A stretch of DNA of 64,000 bases from Physella acuta (GCF_028476545.1 NW_026732995.1:755001-819000), one strand, 5' to 3'. Numbered from the stretch's first letter, positions 50,301 through 62,219 are shown. Notes: a model not told the origin generated them from the sequence alone. Numbers and translations: made by a program.

Positions 50301-50966
50301 CCAGTTTACAGCCCCATTTTTCAACCATCTTAAATCTTTTTGCATGCCAAATGTGCGTTTCAAGCCAGCCAATCCTACGCTTCCTTCTTTCATACTCTGA
50401 GAGAAGATTACTTGGACGCCGTCTGAATTTACGACTTGGGCGTTTTCCTGGAGCTTTAGTTTTTTCCAACTAAATAAAAAAAGGAAGTAAAAACTCATGT
50501 AAACCAACACTGTATTAAATTTGTTTTTAGAAAAAGTGTTTTGCATAAATCATCAACAATTCTAAGTCTCAACTAAACGGTCATTTGAATATATCAGCGA
50601 TGTATGGGTAGGGTAAGAGAGGTATGCAATAACTACTCACTTCTAGCTTGACAATGCTGTGAAGTCTCTTGGGAACTCTTTTGATATTATGACTCATTGC
50701 CCTTCTCCTCATGTGGCGGGGCAGCTTCTGAAAAGCCAAATGGTTGCCTCCAACATCTTTCACTGCCTGTGTGAGCGCTTGGATCTCAGTGGCTCGACTC
50801 TCAACAAAGTGTTCAACATTTATGTCTAGTAAAAATACAAAAATATCTCAGCTGTTAAATAAAAATTATGATACTCACAATAATAAGCATAAAAAAATAT
50901 TTAAACTAAATTTACTTAATTTAATATTTATTGTCACTCACTACCATGCACACCACACCTCTCCAT
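44299..50966 (-). CDS. POP1: Ribonuclease P/MRP protein subunit POP1
   Basis: Seven exons: 50966-50942, 50825-50641, 50469-50233, 49231-49144, 48780-48196, 46347-46198 and 45689-44299. They total 2,661 nt (886 residues plus stop) with all phases consistent. POP1 is the large scaffold protein of nuclear RNase P and RNase MRP, which process pre-tRNA 5' ends and pre-rRNA. Conserved hallmarks are [13 protein letters not shown] (43-55), [12 protein letters not shown] (105-116), [25 protein letters not shown] near the POPLD domain, [38 protein letters not shown] and a C-terminal SLQYRFA. Human POP1 is longer, mainly at its N terminus; here the start exon encodes only MERCGVHG before the conserved region, so an additional upstream exon is possible. 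A 13-residue repeat lies in the C-terminal linker. Confidence in identity is very high; in the first exon, moderate. Confidence 0.95.
44560..44840 (-). repeat. POP1: Coding 39-bp minisatellite in POP1 exon 7
   Basis: About seven in-frame copies of a 13-residue unit, consensus [13 protein letters not shown], between the Lys/Arg-rich [11 protein letters not shown] segment and the conserved C-terminal domain. The unit is Gly/Ser/Thr/Pro/Gln-rich and looks like an unstructured linker. The unit length is a multiple of three, so copy-number change keeps the frame. Confidence 0.92.
46010..46186. repeat. Degenerate minisatellite in POP1 intron 6 near the exon-6 donor
   Basis: Five to six diverged copies of a ~25-bp unit with core TTTATGTGGAACATGTAC, ending about 12 bases from the exon-6 donor (46,197). 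Confidence 0.7.
46351..47472. repeat. 21/28-bp minisatellite in POP1 intron 5, abutting the exon-6 acceptor
   Basis: Over 50 units of CATCTGTCTTGTGTTACAAAA, with a longer variant carrying GAGATAGTA. The first unit lies against the acceptor of POP1 exon 6, whose gene-sense sequence CTATCTCTTGCTCAG shares the CTATCTCTTG of the long variant. A block of about 539 bp is duplicated: landmarks with the CTGCTGTC and CATATGTC variants at about 46,550-46,650 recur at 47,089-47,190. All frames are fairly open, which creates spurious open frames. Confidence 0.95.
47943..48013 (-). tRNA. tRNA-like sequence (probable tRNA pseudogene or SINE head)
   Basis: The minus strand folds into a tRNA-like cloverleaf. 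The acceptor stem GGCTAGG pairs with CCTAGTC (one G-U). The D arm has A-box TAGCTCAGCTGG, the T arm is ACAGG-TTCAAAT-CCTGT, and the B-box is GGTTCAAATCC. The anticodon arm CTGGT-GTTAAT-GCCAG gives a loop of six instead of seven, so no anticodon can be assigned confidently. The loop resembles tRNA-Lys or tRNA-Asn with a base lost. It lies in POP1 intron 5 on the sense strand. It is more likely a pseudogene or tRNA-derived fragment than a functional gene. Confidence 0.5.
49471..49718 (+). mobile_element. SINE copy 2, full-looking, with 11-bp target duplication
   Basis: It starts GGGACGGAGTAGCCTAGCGG with a tRNA-like head (A-box-like TAGCCTAGCGGTGGAGC, B-box-like GTTCGAATCCGGGTTC). This is followed by the body blocks GATGGGTACC and GGGAAAGTAAAGGCGGCTGG, and an AT-rich tail. 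AAATATTAAAT flanks both ends (49,460-49,470 and 49,719-49,729). Such a duplication and tRNA head are standard for LINE-mobilised SINEs. It lies in POP1 intron 3, antisense to the gene. Confidence 0.88.
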
Positions 50967-52960
50967 GACAACACTTCTTACGTTTGAAGCTAAAGAAAAC
51001 AACAAATCCGGTTAGACTTTTTAAGTGGCCATGCACCCAGAGTTCCTCACTAGTAATGACCAAATAGCGATCACGTGGTTTAAAAAAAAAAAAAATTTGG
51101 TTGTCATTCAAAAGTCGTGCCTTATTTTTAAAAGTGCTTGCGATATTTGATTTATTAATAGTTCTACAACCTTCAAATCATTTTTGTACCCTCCAGGCTA
51201 TTTTAAAAGTTCTATTAATTTTAATGAGACCGACTTTAAAATTTAGCCTCCATTCTCCAAAGCAAATTTTAAAATGCTTTTCTGGCATATCTAGCCCTGG
51301 CCAACTATAGCATGTTTATATAATGTGAAAACCCGCCATTTTGCTCGTGGTAAACATTTTTAAAAGTAATTCTAAGAAGGTCTCTGGAACTAAGACGAAA
51401 AATCGTCGGAAGTCATGCATCTGGTCCGTACGCCATATTGTTGTTAGCAACCAGCCACGCCTCCCGGGTAGCAGCAATACTAACAATATAAGCATAACAT
51501 CAAACAGAAACAAGCCTTCACAATTATTAATGCAAATTTACATAAAGGAACCACCCGTTTCATAATTTATCATTAGAATTCAATTATTTGCTAACATATT
51601 TTGTGAAATTTTCATTTTTGTTTCCCACTTGTTTCATTTTTTACAGAGATTATGTAAGACCATACAAAAAGAAAAAAAATATATTTCTCCTCTCCTATTA
51701 AAGCTAGAAATATAAATTTGGTACCAATGGAATTCTTAATCCTTCCCCTAACTAACTCATATGATTTTAAGATAAAATAGGCTTACTCAAAAATTCATTT
51801 TGTATGCTACAACCTACACAGTAAAACTCCATTTTAGAGTATTTTATTCTCCGCTTCTCGTTTACCTCCAGTTGAGCTTATTTTATTATTATAATAACCG
51901 AAACACACCACAACATTAGGAAAACACGATTTATTTATTTGTATTGTATTTTTGTTTTAACAAATGAATAAAAATGAATAAAAAAACAAAGAGACTGACT
52001 TCATTTTAGAATTTGATAATTTACTTATGTCAAAACTTGAGAAAAATCCAAATTTAGAATATTGAATGTGCTTTGTTCATGTGTCAGTTAGCATTTTCAC
52101 GGCAATGGGTGAAGTACGAAAACATACCTCACAATTGCAAGGCGGTTAAGTTTGTATTGTTACAAGTATCTCCCAGGCATGATACCATAAAAAACATTTA
52201 TGAACTTACAATGACCCCAAAACTGAGGCCAACACAATTTCAAACAGCTATTGCCCGAACTATGACGTATGCTGATAATTAAAGTTAATGTGAACTCACG
52301 GTGAACCCACGACCATGTAAGGTAGGAATGTTGGGATATTTTTCCTAATTAACATAGAATGATAAAATGTACACAGATTAATCCTATAATATACCCCATT
52401 GATAAAGATACCAAATTTATCATTCTAGGCCTAATAGTTTTTTTTATATGAATTTTTAAAGTTATGTATTAAACTTGTTATATATCACTGTAACAATCGG
52501 ATTTATTTTAATTGTGTGATTGGCTTTAGGCTTGCATACCACTGCTGCTATTTGAGATATAATTATAAAACTTTGCACATTAGTGCTAGAGAGTGTGGGC
52601 AATAGAAATATGAAAGTAAAATCAAAATTTGATGAAGGATAATTATAACTAATCAAGTCAAATTAAAGTGAGGGGTGCTGTTCTATATAGGTCAATATGC
52701 AGACTGAAAGTCTGTTTTTTTTTTTTAAATATTAAAATTGAAACTTTGCTAGAGGGTGGGGGCAATAGAAATATAGAAAAAAATTATATTAAGTATGACT
52801 GCATATAATTAAAAAGTCCTATGAAAGGGTGTTGCACCCTTTTATAGTAATTATAGTGACTGCAACGGACGTATGTCCAGAATGTTACTATAATAGATAG
52901 GATACATTTTGGTTATTGATACTGAAGCATGTAATAAGAAGAATGCTGAAAAATAAAACT
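50967..52960. other. POP1 upstream intergenic region
   Basis: No gene recognised. It should include the POP1 promoter just above 50,966. Open frames at 51,101, 51,341 and 52,073 lack recognisable domains, splice context or codon character, and I do not call them. The sequence is AT-rich and mostly unique. Confidence 0.5.
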
Positions 52961-53215
52961 AGGGATGGTGTGGTAAAGCACTCAACTACTAACATGCAAG
53001 TCTTAAGCTCAGATCTCAGACGAGTCTGTCTTTGTAGCGTGCAGCATCCACCAAGCTCGGATGAGTACCTGACCCATGTAATGTAAGGGAAAGTAAAGGT
53101 AGCTTGGCAGAGAGCTAACCACACCATCACTTCATGTGCAGTGGTCAAGAAACAGATAAACTCTACTTCAGCTGCTTTATGGATGATGGATTGACAGGTC
53201 CAAAAGGGAAACTAC
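52961..53215 (+). mobile_element. SINE copy 3 (diverged)
   Basis: The same order of blocks as copies 1 and 2: GGGATGGTGTGGTAAAGCAC head, GATGAGTACCTGACCCATG, GGGAAAGTAAAGGTAGCTTGG, AAACTCTACTTCA and a tail TCCAAAAGGGAAACTA. It is more diverged than the other two, so older. Confidence 0.75.
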
Positions 53216-53991
53216 TTTAATATACTAGGGCCTTTATAAGGCCCTATTGATATTTTGGTACAACTAAATTACTAATCAATAGAAAAACCTTAAATTCTTG
53301 TAAAAGTTTATTAAGCTAAGTGTTAGGTTGTACCAAATCAGAAGTTACAGCTTCCCTGTCTATCTGCTTATATGAATATATATATTGGCAACATGCAGTG
53401 ATTTAAATCCATATTGTTTGTTGTTATTTGTTTTTTGTTACTTTTTATTATTAAATGTAAAAATTGTATCCTAAATTATCATGCCTTTTTCATGTCATTC
53501 TAAATTCACTGCCTTATTAATTAGTACCCCCCCCATGTCAATTGCTGCACCTTTTGTTTATTATTTACTAATGTCATAAGCATAATTATTACAAATAATT
53601 AAATAAGTTTATCACCAAGCTTCTTTACTTATCATAACCAATAATAGGCCCAGAATTACTTTATCAATCGATACATATAGTATATAGCATTAGTTTTACT
53701 AAGAAATAGGCCTACAACTTATTTATAGTATAAAGTATAATAGTATATTAAAGGGCTATTAGTATTAGCCTTAAATCTAAGTAAGTAGATATGTGTGAAA
53801 TGCTTGACACTAGTTAATGTAAGCCTAAGCTTCTTGCCTGTCGTTTTTAATAGATAACTTGATCAATGTATTTTATCTAGTTTTAACAATGCCACCCACA
53901 ATTTAAATTCTTTCCAACTTCGAAAACTACGCCATTGGCATTAGTGCGCGTATTTTATCGATAATAGGTAATGCGGTGCTAAACAGACGCC

Positions 53992-54046
53992 ATGGCGTTG
54001 TCAAGGCCGAAGCGCTTGCTCGGGGATTTGACATGTATGATAACTC
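53992..54046 (+). CDS. Weak candidate first coding exon (MALSRPKRLLGDLTCMIT)
   Basis: An ATG in a good initiation context (GCCATGGCG) in a locally GC-richer segment opens 18 codons followed by donor-like GTAAGC. I could not find a convincing downstream exon inside the window, so this could be chance. Confidence 0.2.
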
Positions 54047-54670
54047 GTAAGCAGAAGTAGTAAATGCCATAAAACCGTTATTATAATAATATTTGTTTAT
54101 TTAATGGACACTTAAAACTAATGGCAAGACACTTATAATGTGTTTAATACGTAAACTTATTTAAAATGTGACAGCACCGTACGGGACATGTTCGCAAGAT
54201 AAATTCATTAGAATCGTGCGATCGATTTCAGCTTAAAGATTGTCATAATGGCGGTAATTTTCTAATTGAAACATGTAATACGACTACACTAGAATATCTA
54301 TATCGAATATTTCTAAAAACTCGATTCCAACAGTGAGATTCGGCATTCTTCGGAAAAGGGCGAGTTTTTATAAAGACTGCATCAAAAAGTCCGGATATTG
54401 AATACCGAATCGAAACAGCGGAAGTCGGAATGCCTAATGTAAGGATTTTTCTCACGCTGACAATCTTACGATTAACGATATTTGATTGGAACTGTTCTAA
54501 TGCTTTTTTGTTTTACCTTTTCTAATTAAAAAAATAAGTAGATTTAGCTCTAGTCAAGTCTAGTCCTAGTGTTTTCCTAATGTTTTTGTGTGTTTCGGTT
54601 GTGTTTATAATAAAATAAAATATGCTCAACTGGAGGTGAACAACCTACACTATGAAAACCTGTTTAATTT

Positions 54671-54868
54671 TTACCAAAATATTGGTTGGTTTCTTTTCTT
54701 ACCATACACTATTTTTTCTTGCATCTTTGACTCTGTCAATTTGACAAGTCTATTGTGTTTAGCTGGTGTTGAGCCGTCAACATCAAATGTTTTGTTATCC
54801 ACTTCAGAAGTAGTGCTTGGTCTTACTCTTTTGCGAGCCTGTTTACCATTATTAATTACCGAAGTCAT
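54671..54868 (-). CDS. Weak candidate coding exon, basic N terminus, function unknown
   Basis: A 65-codon frame with non-repetitive, coding-like composition (start MTSVINNGKQARKRVRPSTT, end QPIFW), ending near a donor-like TTTTG then GTAAAA. No family recognised and no partner exon found. It may be a remnant of a transposon gene or chance. Confidence 0.22.
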   Translation of the reverse strand: MTSVINNGKQARKRVRPSTTSEVDNKTFDVDGSTPAKHNRLVKLTESKMQEKIVYGKKRNQPIFW

Positions 54869-55347
54869 ACTTGTATTGTTTTGATTAAAAGTCTAATTTT
54901 TTAGAACGTAGATCTAGATTTCGAACAATCGAGATTCTAGGTTTACAAGTAAATCTAGAACTAGAATCTAGATTATTCTAGATTATACGCATTTCTCATA
55001 GCACGTTTCCATTTTGTTTTTAACATTTATCTAAACTTTTTACTTTAGGCCTAACAACTTTCTTAAACTTATACTATATCCAAGGGGCTTAATTTGTACG
55101 GTATTTGTTAATTTTTAAATAATTTTTATTTTCTCGCATACAGAGTAAGGAGCAAGTAGGCCTATTGTAACCGTGTTCAAATACCACATGAAATTTTGAC
55201 AGTTTTCACAGTTTTCAAACTCAGTACTTCAAAGGTGAAGTATAGAGGACTTTAATCGGGCAAAAATTCCAAATCCAGATTTATCAAAATAAAGGCGTTT
55301 TACTCGTCATCAAGTCGGAAAAACTGGACTGTGTGGGCTGTTTGTGT

Positions 55348-55590
55348 CAGAGACGTAGCGAGGGGGGGGGGGGGTACATATGTCCCCGGGCGCCGACCTT
55401 AGGGGGCGCCAAAATGGGTTGGAAAAACTAATTACAATGTCATTTTAGCTGCATTTTTGCATTATAAATAGTTTGAGGACGGATGTGCAAATCAAAAGTT
55501 TGAAGGGGAAGGGGTGCAAATTGAAACTTTGCTCCCGAGGGGGGGGGGGGAGCCAAATTGAAAATTTGTCCCCGGGCGCTGGGAAGGGTC
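55348..55590. mobile_element. Diverged relative of the 41,317 hAT-like MITE
   Basis: It starts CAGAGACGTAGCGAGG and contains ACATATGTCCCCGGGCGCC, GGGGGCGCCAAAATGGGTTGG and AAATTGAAAATTTGTCCCC, the inverted counterparts of segments in 41,317-41,527. The far end is degraded and no clear 8-bp duplication remains. Confidence 0.65.
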
Positions 55591-56602
55591 TGTGTGTCTA
55601 TCTGTAAACACGATAACTTGAGTACCATTCAGCTAAATTGACGAAGTTTGTTATATCAAAATTATAATTCTGTATTAAGTATTACCATTCAGCGATTTCC
55701 AGTATACGGAAGTGAATATATTCTTCTTTCGGTTTTTCAAACGTCTATAACTTAAGTACTTTTCAGTTTGATAGAAGAAATTTCTCTTAAATCTAGAGAT
55801 GTAGAAAATCGAATTCTCTGTTTCCTGACAAGTTTTGAGTGATTTCTAGTGACCGGAAGTAGTACTCTGCGCTATTTCTGATTTCTCAAAAACCGCATAT
55901 GAATTTATTTTTAACTTGATTTATCTGTCTTTCTTTATAGTTTATAAAGTACTCATCTTTTGCACAATTATACACAGATTATTTACTGTTCATTTGCTGC
56001 GCAATTCTTTATTCTACGAGATTCTATTCTATTTTTTTAATTAATAAAAAGCTTTAATAACAAGCTTTTATTTCAAGCTTTTATATAACTTGCTTCCTCA
56101 TCCTGTCTATCTGTCGTCATGGATCGAAAAGCTCGAGCGAAATTGCCGGCAGATCTAACAGACAGATTCGTTTCAAAGTTGGCACGTGGGTCAAGACATG
56201 AATAACATGCAGTCTGACAATAAATGTGACTTAATTGGATGCCTAATTAATTTTTAATGAATTAATTAATTCTTTTTATGTTTTCAATTAATACGATCAA
56301 TGGGCTGAACAGGAGGCCACCAATTTTCTGTTAACGACGATAGTTAAAATTTTTGATTGACATCGCTAATAAAACACGACAAGTGAGTAAATTACTCCAA
56401 GGAGGCGTTTTTTGTCAGAACTGCAAGTGTTGAGTGCTCTGATCACACATACCAACATAATACAGTGACGTATCTATTATAACACAGCGCCTTCCATTGG
56501 ATCCCGACAAGCAGCACTATAACCCGAACAAGTTTACAACAGTACGCCTGTTTAGAAAGGTATGAGATGTTTTCAAATGTTGTTTTCTTATGTGTATAGT
56601 TC
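55591..56602. other. No feature recognised
   Basis: AT-rich unique-looking sequence between two transposons. No frames, hairpins or repeats that I can support. Confidence 0.5.
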
Positions 56603-57402
56603 AGGGGCGGAACTACAGTGCCGCTAGACCCCGCAATGCGGGGGGGGGGGGCGGTTAGGGGCCTAGGGGTCGTCCATAAATGACGTCACGCTTTTTTGGC
56701 CATTTGTTTACCCCCTTCCCCCCCCCCCCCCTACGTCACACATCGTCACAAAAATTCAGACCCCCCCCCCTTTAATGACGTCACACTCCACCCCCCCCCC
56801 CCCCCCTAATTTACAATTTATCCTATGTTTTAAATTTGCTGTGTTTTCATCCCTTTAAAATTACCGCTCCTTGACACAGCATTAAAAATGAGCGCGCAGG
56901 ACCCATTCGTGGCACCAGCAGGTAAACAGTAATACAGTGAGGTGATGTTAAAGCTGATAGGATTAATTTTTAAAAAATACTTAATGTAAATGTATGTATT
57001 TCTTGCAGACATGACGACACACGTGAGAATAACAATATATTGAGTATAATATGCAAATTATTTAAATGTTAGCAGTATGCCCAGACCTTTAATTTTCCTA
57101 GTATATTTCATTGTAGCCTATATTCCTATATGATGGACTTAACGGATGTCATCTCTCACAAAGCAATATAAATGTAATTGATTTTTAATAGTAAAGACTT
57201 TTCACTAGATTATTAAATTGCGTGTTTTGCTGTTTGCGAAGAGGATATTGAAATAGGACAAGAAATACTTTCACACTGACTTAAATTTAAGCAAGTTTTA
57301 TAGAAATTTTATTAATAACGATTAAATAATAATATCAGTAACAAGTTATACTTAACCGACGATATCTATATACATTCATATTTCTAAATCTTAGCAAGAT
57401 CA

Positions 57403-58581
57403 TTAACCGAAGTATTTTGAGAGCAGAGAAGTTTCAAGGAGTTCAGACTCTTCTGGATCTATGTATGCTGCCACTGTAGGAAATGTATCCACTGTCAAGT
57501 GTGACCATATTTCTGCCAAAGTGTTTCCGGCAAACTGAAAATTCTTCTTCTCTAAATCTGTGTCTATTGTGACTCCTCTTTCATCTAAATGACTGCCGTA
57601 GTGGTCATCGGGTAAAACTAATCCTGTGAGCTCATTGCTAAGTGGCGCCATTTTTCTTTCAACCCTATTAAATGCACTTCTTCCGGGTGCATTTGTAGCA
57701 ATGAACAAACCATAATAGTTTTGATTGAGAAAGTGGTGTACCGCAACTTTGATCACCTTTTGATACCTAGGATTTTCGTCTGGGCCACCATCAACCGTCA
57801 ACACTAATATTGGTTTAACGATTTGATCCACACCGCTCTTTGTGATATCATCAAATTCATGTAATGTAAGTAATTTTTCAAAATCAAGTCCATGACTAAG
57901 CGCTGTGGATGAGGAATGTTTACTAGAGCTGATTGATATGTATGTTGGGCCGGAGTATCCAACAGCTTCTCGATTTCCCAAGGCGTTGGGCTTAATTTTT
58001 ATCCCTGCATAAACTGAAGGGATCAGCTTATGTCCAGCAGCCACAACCCAGTCATGGTCAGGCAAGCTCACCCTGTATTCCATGTGCATGAGCAATGGAC
58101 TCTGTTTTTTAGCTGCTGTCAACCCAAGAGGAACGCGGGCCTTGTCATTTTGACTTATAAAGCATACCTCATTCGGTCCAAGCATGGAAGCTAACTCTTC
58201 TAGGTGATGCAGTGTTGCCGCTGTAAACAAGCGATCAGTGTGATTTGCATGGCAATCGTTTTGCGCTCTTATCAGTTTTACTGGGACTGTCGATACATGT
58301 CGTTGCCCTTCATGAGAATAAGTACGTCTTGGCAACAGTCGAAGGTACAGCCCACTTCTACTAATTATAAACCCATCCTGTTTTAACTGATCAGCTAGCT
58401 GATCTAATGTTTTAATAGTCCTGTAGACTTCGTGCTGCCTTCTCTCGTGTGATGCTGATCCATGCATAGCAATGTTTATGATAGTTTCCAATAAAGAAGA
58501 TTGATCTTCTTCAATCCTTGGCCTGCCATAGTTAGATCTAACATTCAAAGTGGCGCGTAGCCCCGGATTCTCTTCAAACAA
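57403..58581 (-). pseudogene. Transposase-like protein, catalytic part
   Basis: A 392-codon frame that stays open upstream to about 58,715 with a very basic stretch (Lys/Arg-rich, including KKKLKRKISDQIRSQKARN). Candidate catalytic acidic residues are Asp in ISQNDKARVPLG, Asp in LTVDGGPDENPRY and Glu in GRSAFNRVERKMAPLS. Their order and spacing fit an RNase H-fold DDE nuclease. It is separated from the N-terminal frame (58,739-59,182) by an in-frame TAG and a frame change nearby, so this copy is probably a pseudogene unless an unrecognised intron is present. I recall similar multi-copy uncharacterised proteins in invertebrates but cannot name the superfamily. Confidence 0.65.
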
Positions 58582-58738
58582 AGCATTCAGTTTTCTTTTC
58601 TTTTCATTTCGAGCTTTCTGAGATCTTATTTGATCAGATATCTTCCTCTTTAGCTTTTTTTTCCAAATCGCTCTTTCTCTGTTTCTTTTCTTTAATCTCC
58701 ATGTTCTGTTCTTGCGTTAACATTCCGCGAGTTTGTCG

Positions 58739-59182
58739 CTAATACAAGCCGACTAGATCAGAATTCATAATCTCAATCTCTGATTGTAAGTTTATCTGGA
58801 CTCTAGCCTGCTTAGATGTTGATAGTTTGCTGGTAGAGGGTTTTAAATCACTGACTTCATGAGCATCGTTCACTTTTTCATCTGACTTTAGTGACTTATT
58901 AGTATTAGGTATTTCTTTTGCCAAATCATACGGTGTTTTCTTATTTGTAGATGTAGATACAGATGTTTGTTTGGCCCAAAACGTCAAAAGTGAGCCTTTT
59001 TTAGCGGCAGCAATTGCTTTTAGCTCCTGCAGCCAGACCTCCGCTTTCAAGTGCAGATCTGAATCGCTTTTTAGTTGAGTCCACTTTTCAACGACTTCTT
59101 CTTGGCAAATCTTTTTACTCTTTTTAGGATATGCCAGCACGTAGGCATCAAAAATACATTGGAAAATTTTATTTTTATCCAT
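58739..59182 (-). pseudogene. Transposase-like protein, N-terminal part
   Basis: A 147-codon frame starting MDKNKIFQCIFDAYVLAYPK. A helical block resembling a small DNA-binding or trihelix-like region contains EEVVEKWTQLK and ELKAIAAAKKGSLLTFWAK, then a Ser/Thr/Lys-rich linker. It ends at a TAG just before the catalytic frame. Adjacent position, same strand and enclosure by the same inverted repeats suggest one original gene. Function as a DNA-binding domain is inferred. Confidence 0.55.
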
Positions 59183-60164
59183 TATTAACTGTCGATTTTT
59201 AAGCAGTATATATGAGATTATTAGATCTACCTTTCAATTGAAAAGCCTCACACAGACAAAGTTGATTCAGCAAGACACGTGTAGGCCTATTTGAGTTGAT
59301 CGAATAAACACGCATCAAAAGCTGACCCTACACACATCCGCTTTTTATTTTGGCCGCATCTACAAAAATCACGTGATCTCGACCTTGGAACTGATTGTAC
59401 TAGTTATTTTTTCTCTAGATCGTTCAACAAGCATGCACTATCGGCATGAACACCATGATTTAAGGAAGACAAGGCGTGTCATCAAGGGCAAGAGTCGCAG
59501 CCCTAAGTGTGAAGATAAGTTTTTAAATAAATTATTCGGAAAACGGGGTTTAAAGTTTTATTATGACTGCCCTACTCTGTAAACTTCAAAGAATAGCACG
59601 CATTACACTGATACCCATGCCTTACCCTCACTAGTTGATAGTTGATATGCTTCCGACCTTTATTCATATAGCAGTATTGACAAATTTGCATATACGGCAG
59701 TCTATTACACAACACACATCGTCAAATTATAGGGCAATTTAATTAGAACAAATTCATATTTCACAATCTTTTGACAACTTAGAAGTATCGCTACCAATGT
59801 AAAAAAAATATTTAGTATTGAGTATGTTTATTTTTCTAAAAACTAAAAAAAATGCATGTTAATCAATTCGTGGAATTAAGACAAAGTGACGTCACACTGT
59901 CTCTACCCCCCCTCCTCGTCACAAAAGTCTGAACCCCCTCCCCTCCCTAGGCGTGTGACATCATTTATCGACGACCTCCAACAGCCGACCAGAATCAATT
60001 TTTAATAGTCAAAAAAATTAATTTTCTTGCATTTTTGGCTTGATGCTGCGGTTTTATTATATATTCCACGCTCATGTATATTCTTTCTCCCTTCGTTTTT
60101 AAACCATTGTGAAAGCCGAGTCCTCTTTCTCCTACAATCAAACACACGCTGTTGTCGGCAAAAT

Positions 60165-60303
<139 letters not shown>

Positions 60304-60311
60304 CCTATATA

Positions 60312-60913
60312 TTAAAGTTTCTTTTGCGGGGTGGCCCTTTTTTTTCTAGTTCCGCCACTGGTACAGCTATGCCTTTTTAAGATACATTACAACATAATCA
60401 AGCACGATTTTAAAGGCACTGTGGTTGCAATATCAGGTGTGTAACTAGGTTCTCCTGCATTTGTACTGCTTAAGTGATGGAAGTTGTAATTGAATATGAT
60501 TCTCCTCTATATGTTTTTTTTATTTAAGCCGAATATCTTTTAATTTCATTCCAAACAAACCCACCTAAACAATTTTGTGTGTCAGTAAACGATTAGATAG
60601 CAGCATCTCTAGACTAATTGAACTTTTGTCAGTCAACGCGATCTATTGCTAGCGTTTAAATATCCTGTAAATCTTCATGATTGTTCAACGTTGGGTAGTT
60701 TAAGATATTTTCTGATTTTTTTAATATCTTCTGTCGGCCACACTAGGACTTTTCAAACAATCATTTGTCGTCTGTTTGAATGACATATGTTATATATATA
60801 GATCAATTCCTATCTTCGTTCCCTGGTGGATGCGGACCCGTTCGTTTTTTCAAATGTTTGTACGTATCTCCAACATTCAGTTGTATAGAAACACAAATGA
60901 CACAGGAGCTTAG
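60312..60913. repeat. Duplicated 602-bp block, copy 1 (empty site)
   Basis: Identical, as far as I can read, to 63,399-64,000. It begins at TTAAAGTTTC, contains the right end of the hAT-like element and unique-looking flank, and ends CAGGAGCTTAG. Copy 2 runs to the window edge, so the true duplication may be longer; copy 1 continues with GCATGTATTAAC. Confidence 0.95.
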
Positions 60914-60931
60914 CATGTATTAACTCTCTAG

Positions 60932-60933
<2 letters not shown>

Positions 60934-61029
<96 letters not shown>
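60934..61029. repeat. (TA)n microsatellite
   Basis: About 96 bp of uninterrupted TA. Confidence 0.95.
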
Positions 61030-61030
<1 letters not shown>

Positions 61031-61469
61031 TTAGAATAACAATTTTTAATTATGAACATTACATAAATTTTTTTAAAAAGTGTATCAACGTTTATGAAAT
61101 TTCTAAAATTGTGTCTGAAATGTATTTGCATTTTGTCCTTTAGCTCTCATTACGTCCCTTCATTTGGAAAACACAGTTACTTCCCTTTTTTAAAAAAAAC
61201 CATTAAATCGGGGGAGAAAGAATTTACCTTTGATTACTTTGTTTTGGTGTTAGTAAAAAAATAATTACATAATTAGCGGGGATTGATTAAGTGCAATGTC
61301 GTAGTTATTTTTAATACTGCCTTTTATTTATTCTATACACTGAACGTAGTGTTTACTAATTATTTTTTAAATCAATAACAGTTTATAAGCCAGGTCCTAC
61401 AAATCCTTTATGTTTATTTCTTTCAATTTACGAATAAGCTTGGAGCATTATAATTTGTTCACTAAATTG

Positions 61470-61776
61470 AAACAGGTGATTTGGCGCCCTGGGTTATCAT
61501 GTGAGTGCGATGGTGCATAATTTCGTTTTAAACAGTGCGATAGACTATGGATAAGAAAGGTTACTATAGTCATTAAGTGAATCAAATCCGGACGTCCCCC
61601 GGCACCCCGACAGGATGCTATTTGGCGCCCCGGGCCCTCCTGTGTTCGCTATGGTACCTACGTTCGCGTAAGTGAGTTCAAATGACTATGAATAAATTGG
61701 GTACTATAGTCGATTACTAAGTTGAATCAGGCGGTTAAGCCGCACGTCGTCATGGTGCGATTTGGCGCCCGGGCTA
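61470..61776. repeat. Two to three degenerate copies of a ~130-140-bp repeat
   Basis: The motif ATTTGGCGCCC followed by GGG recurs near 61,489, 61,619 and 61,757, with shared intervening phrases such as ACTATGGATAAG / ACTATGAATAAA and TACTATAGTC. Spacing is about 130 and 140 bp. Confidence 0.65.
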
Positions 61777-61796
61777 GACTGTGGACACTTTGAGTT

Positions 61797-62219
61797 TATC
61801 TTGTTTTCTTGTGTTTGGATTTGCGTTTGTGGTTGTGTTTGCGTTTGGATTTGGGTTTGTGTTTTTTTTTTCGTTTGCTTTTTGCTTTGCGTTTGTGTTT
61901 TCGTTTTCTTTTTTCTTTGCTTTTGTGTTTTCTTTGTGTTTGTGGTTGTGTTTGTGTTTGCGTTTCTTTTTGTGTTTTCGTTTGTGTTTGTGTTTGTATT
62001 TGTGTTTGTGTTATGTTTGCGTTGTTTTTTTTTTTGGTGTGTTTTGGTTTTGTTTTGTTGTGGTTGGGTTTGCGTTTAGATTTGTTTTCGTTTGCTTTTT
62101 TGTTTGCGTTAGTGTTTGTGTTTTCTTTGTGTTTGTGTTTGTCTTTGCGTTTGTTTTTGTGTTTTCGTTTGTGTTTGTTTTGTGTTAGTGTTATGTTTGC
62201 GTTTTTTGTGTAATTTGGT
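61797..62219. repeat. GT/T-rich simple repeat of TTTGTG / TTTGCG hexamers
   Basis: An imperfect hexamer tract, strongly strand-asymmetric: almost no A or C on the plus strand. It creates spurious Phe/Val/Cys-rich frames on the plus strand and Lys/Asn/Thr-rich frames on the minus strand. Confidence 0.9.

Larger units (their letters stand above)
53216..55347. other. Gene-poor AT-rich stretch with two weak exon candidates
   Basis: Apart from the two low-confidence exon candidates listed separately, I see no genes. There are scattered poly-T and TA runs and a CTAGATCTAGATT-type palindrome-rich stretch near 54,905-54,985. Confidence 0.4.
56666..59979 (-). mobile_element. DDE-type DNA transposon with terminal inverted repeats
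   Basis: The inverted termini share GGTCGTC, ATAAATGA and GTCAC: the left end reads GGGGTCGTCCATAAATGACG and the right end, inverted, reads GGAGGTCGTCGATAAATGATG. Inside are two minus-strand frames that together look like one transposase gene. Subterminal C-rich tracts with CGTCACAAA recur at both ends. I cannot assign a superfamily, and the target duplication is unclear. Confidence 0.72.

Noticed and set aside
52073-52282. 69-codon plus-strand frame as a gene
   Set aside because: Coding-looking in part but isolated. I could not find supporting exons or a family.
54243-54455. 70-codon minus-strand frame as an exon of the candidate at 54,671
   Set aside because: No convincing acceptor or phase match. 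The sequence contains many TA- and CG-mixed hairpin-like stretches and no domain.
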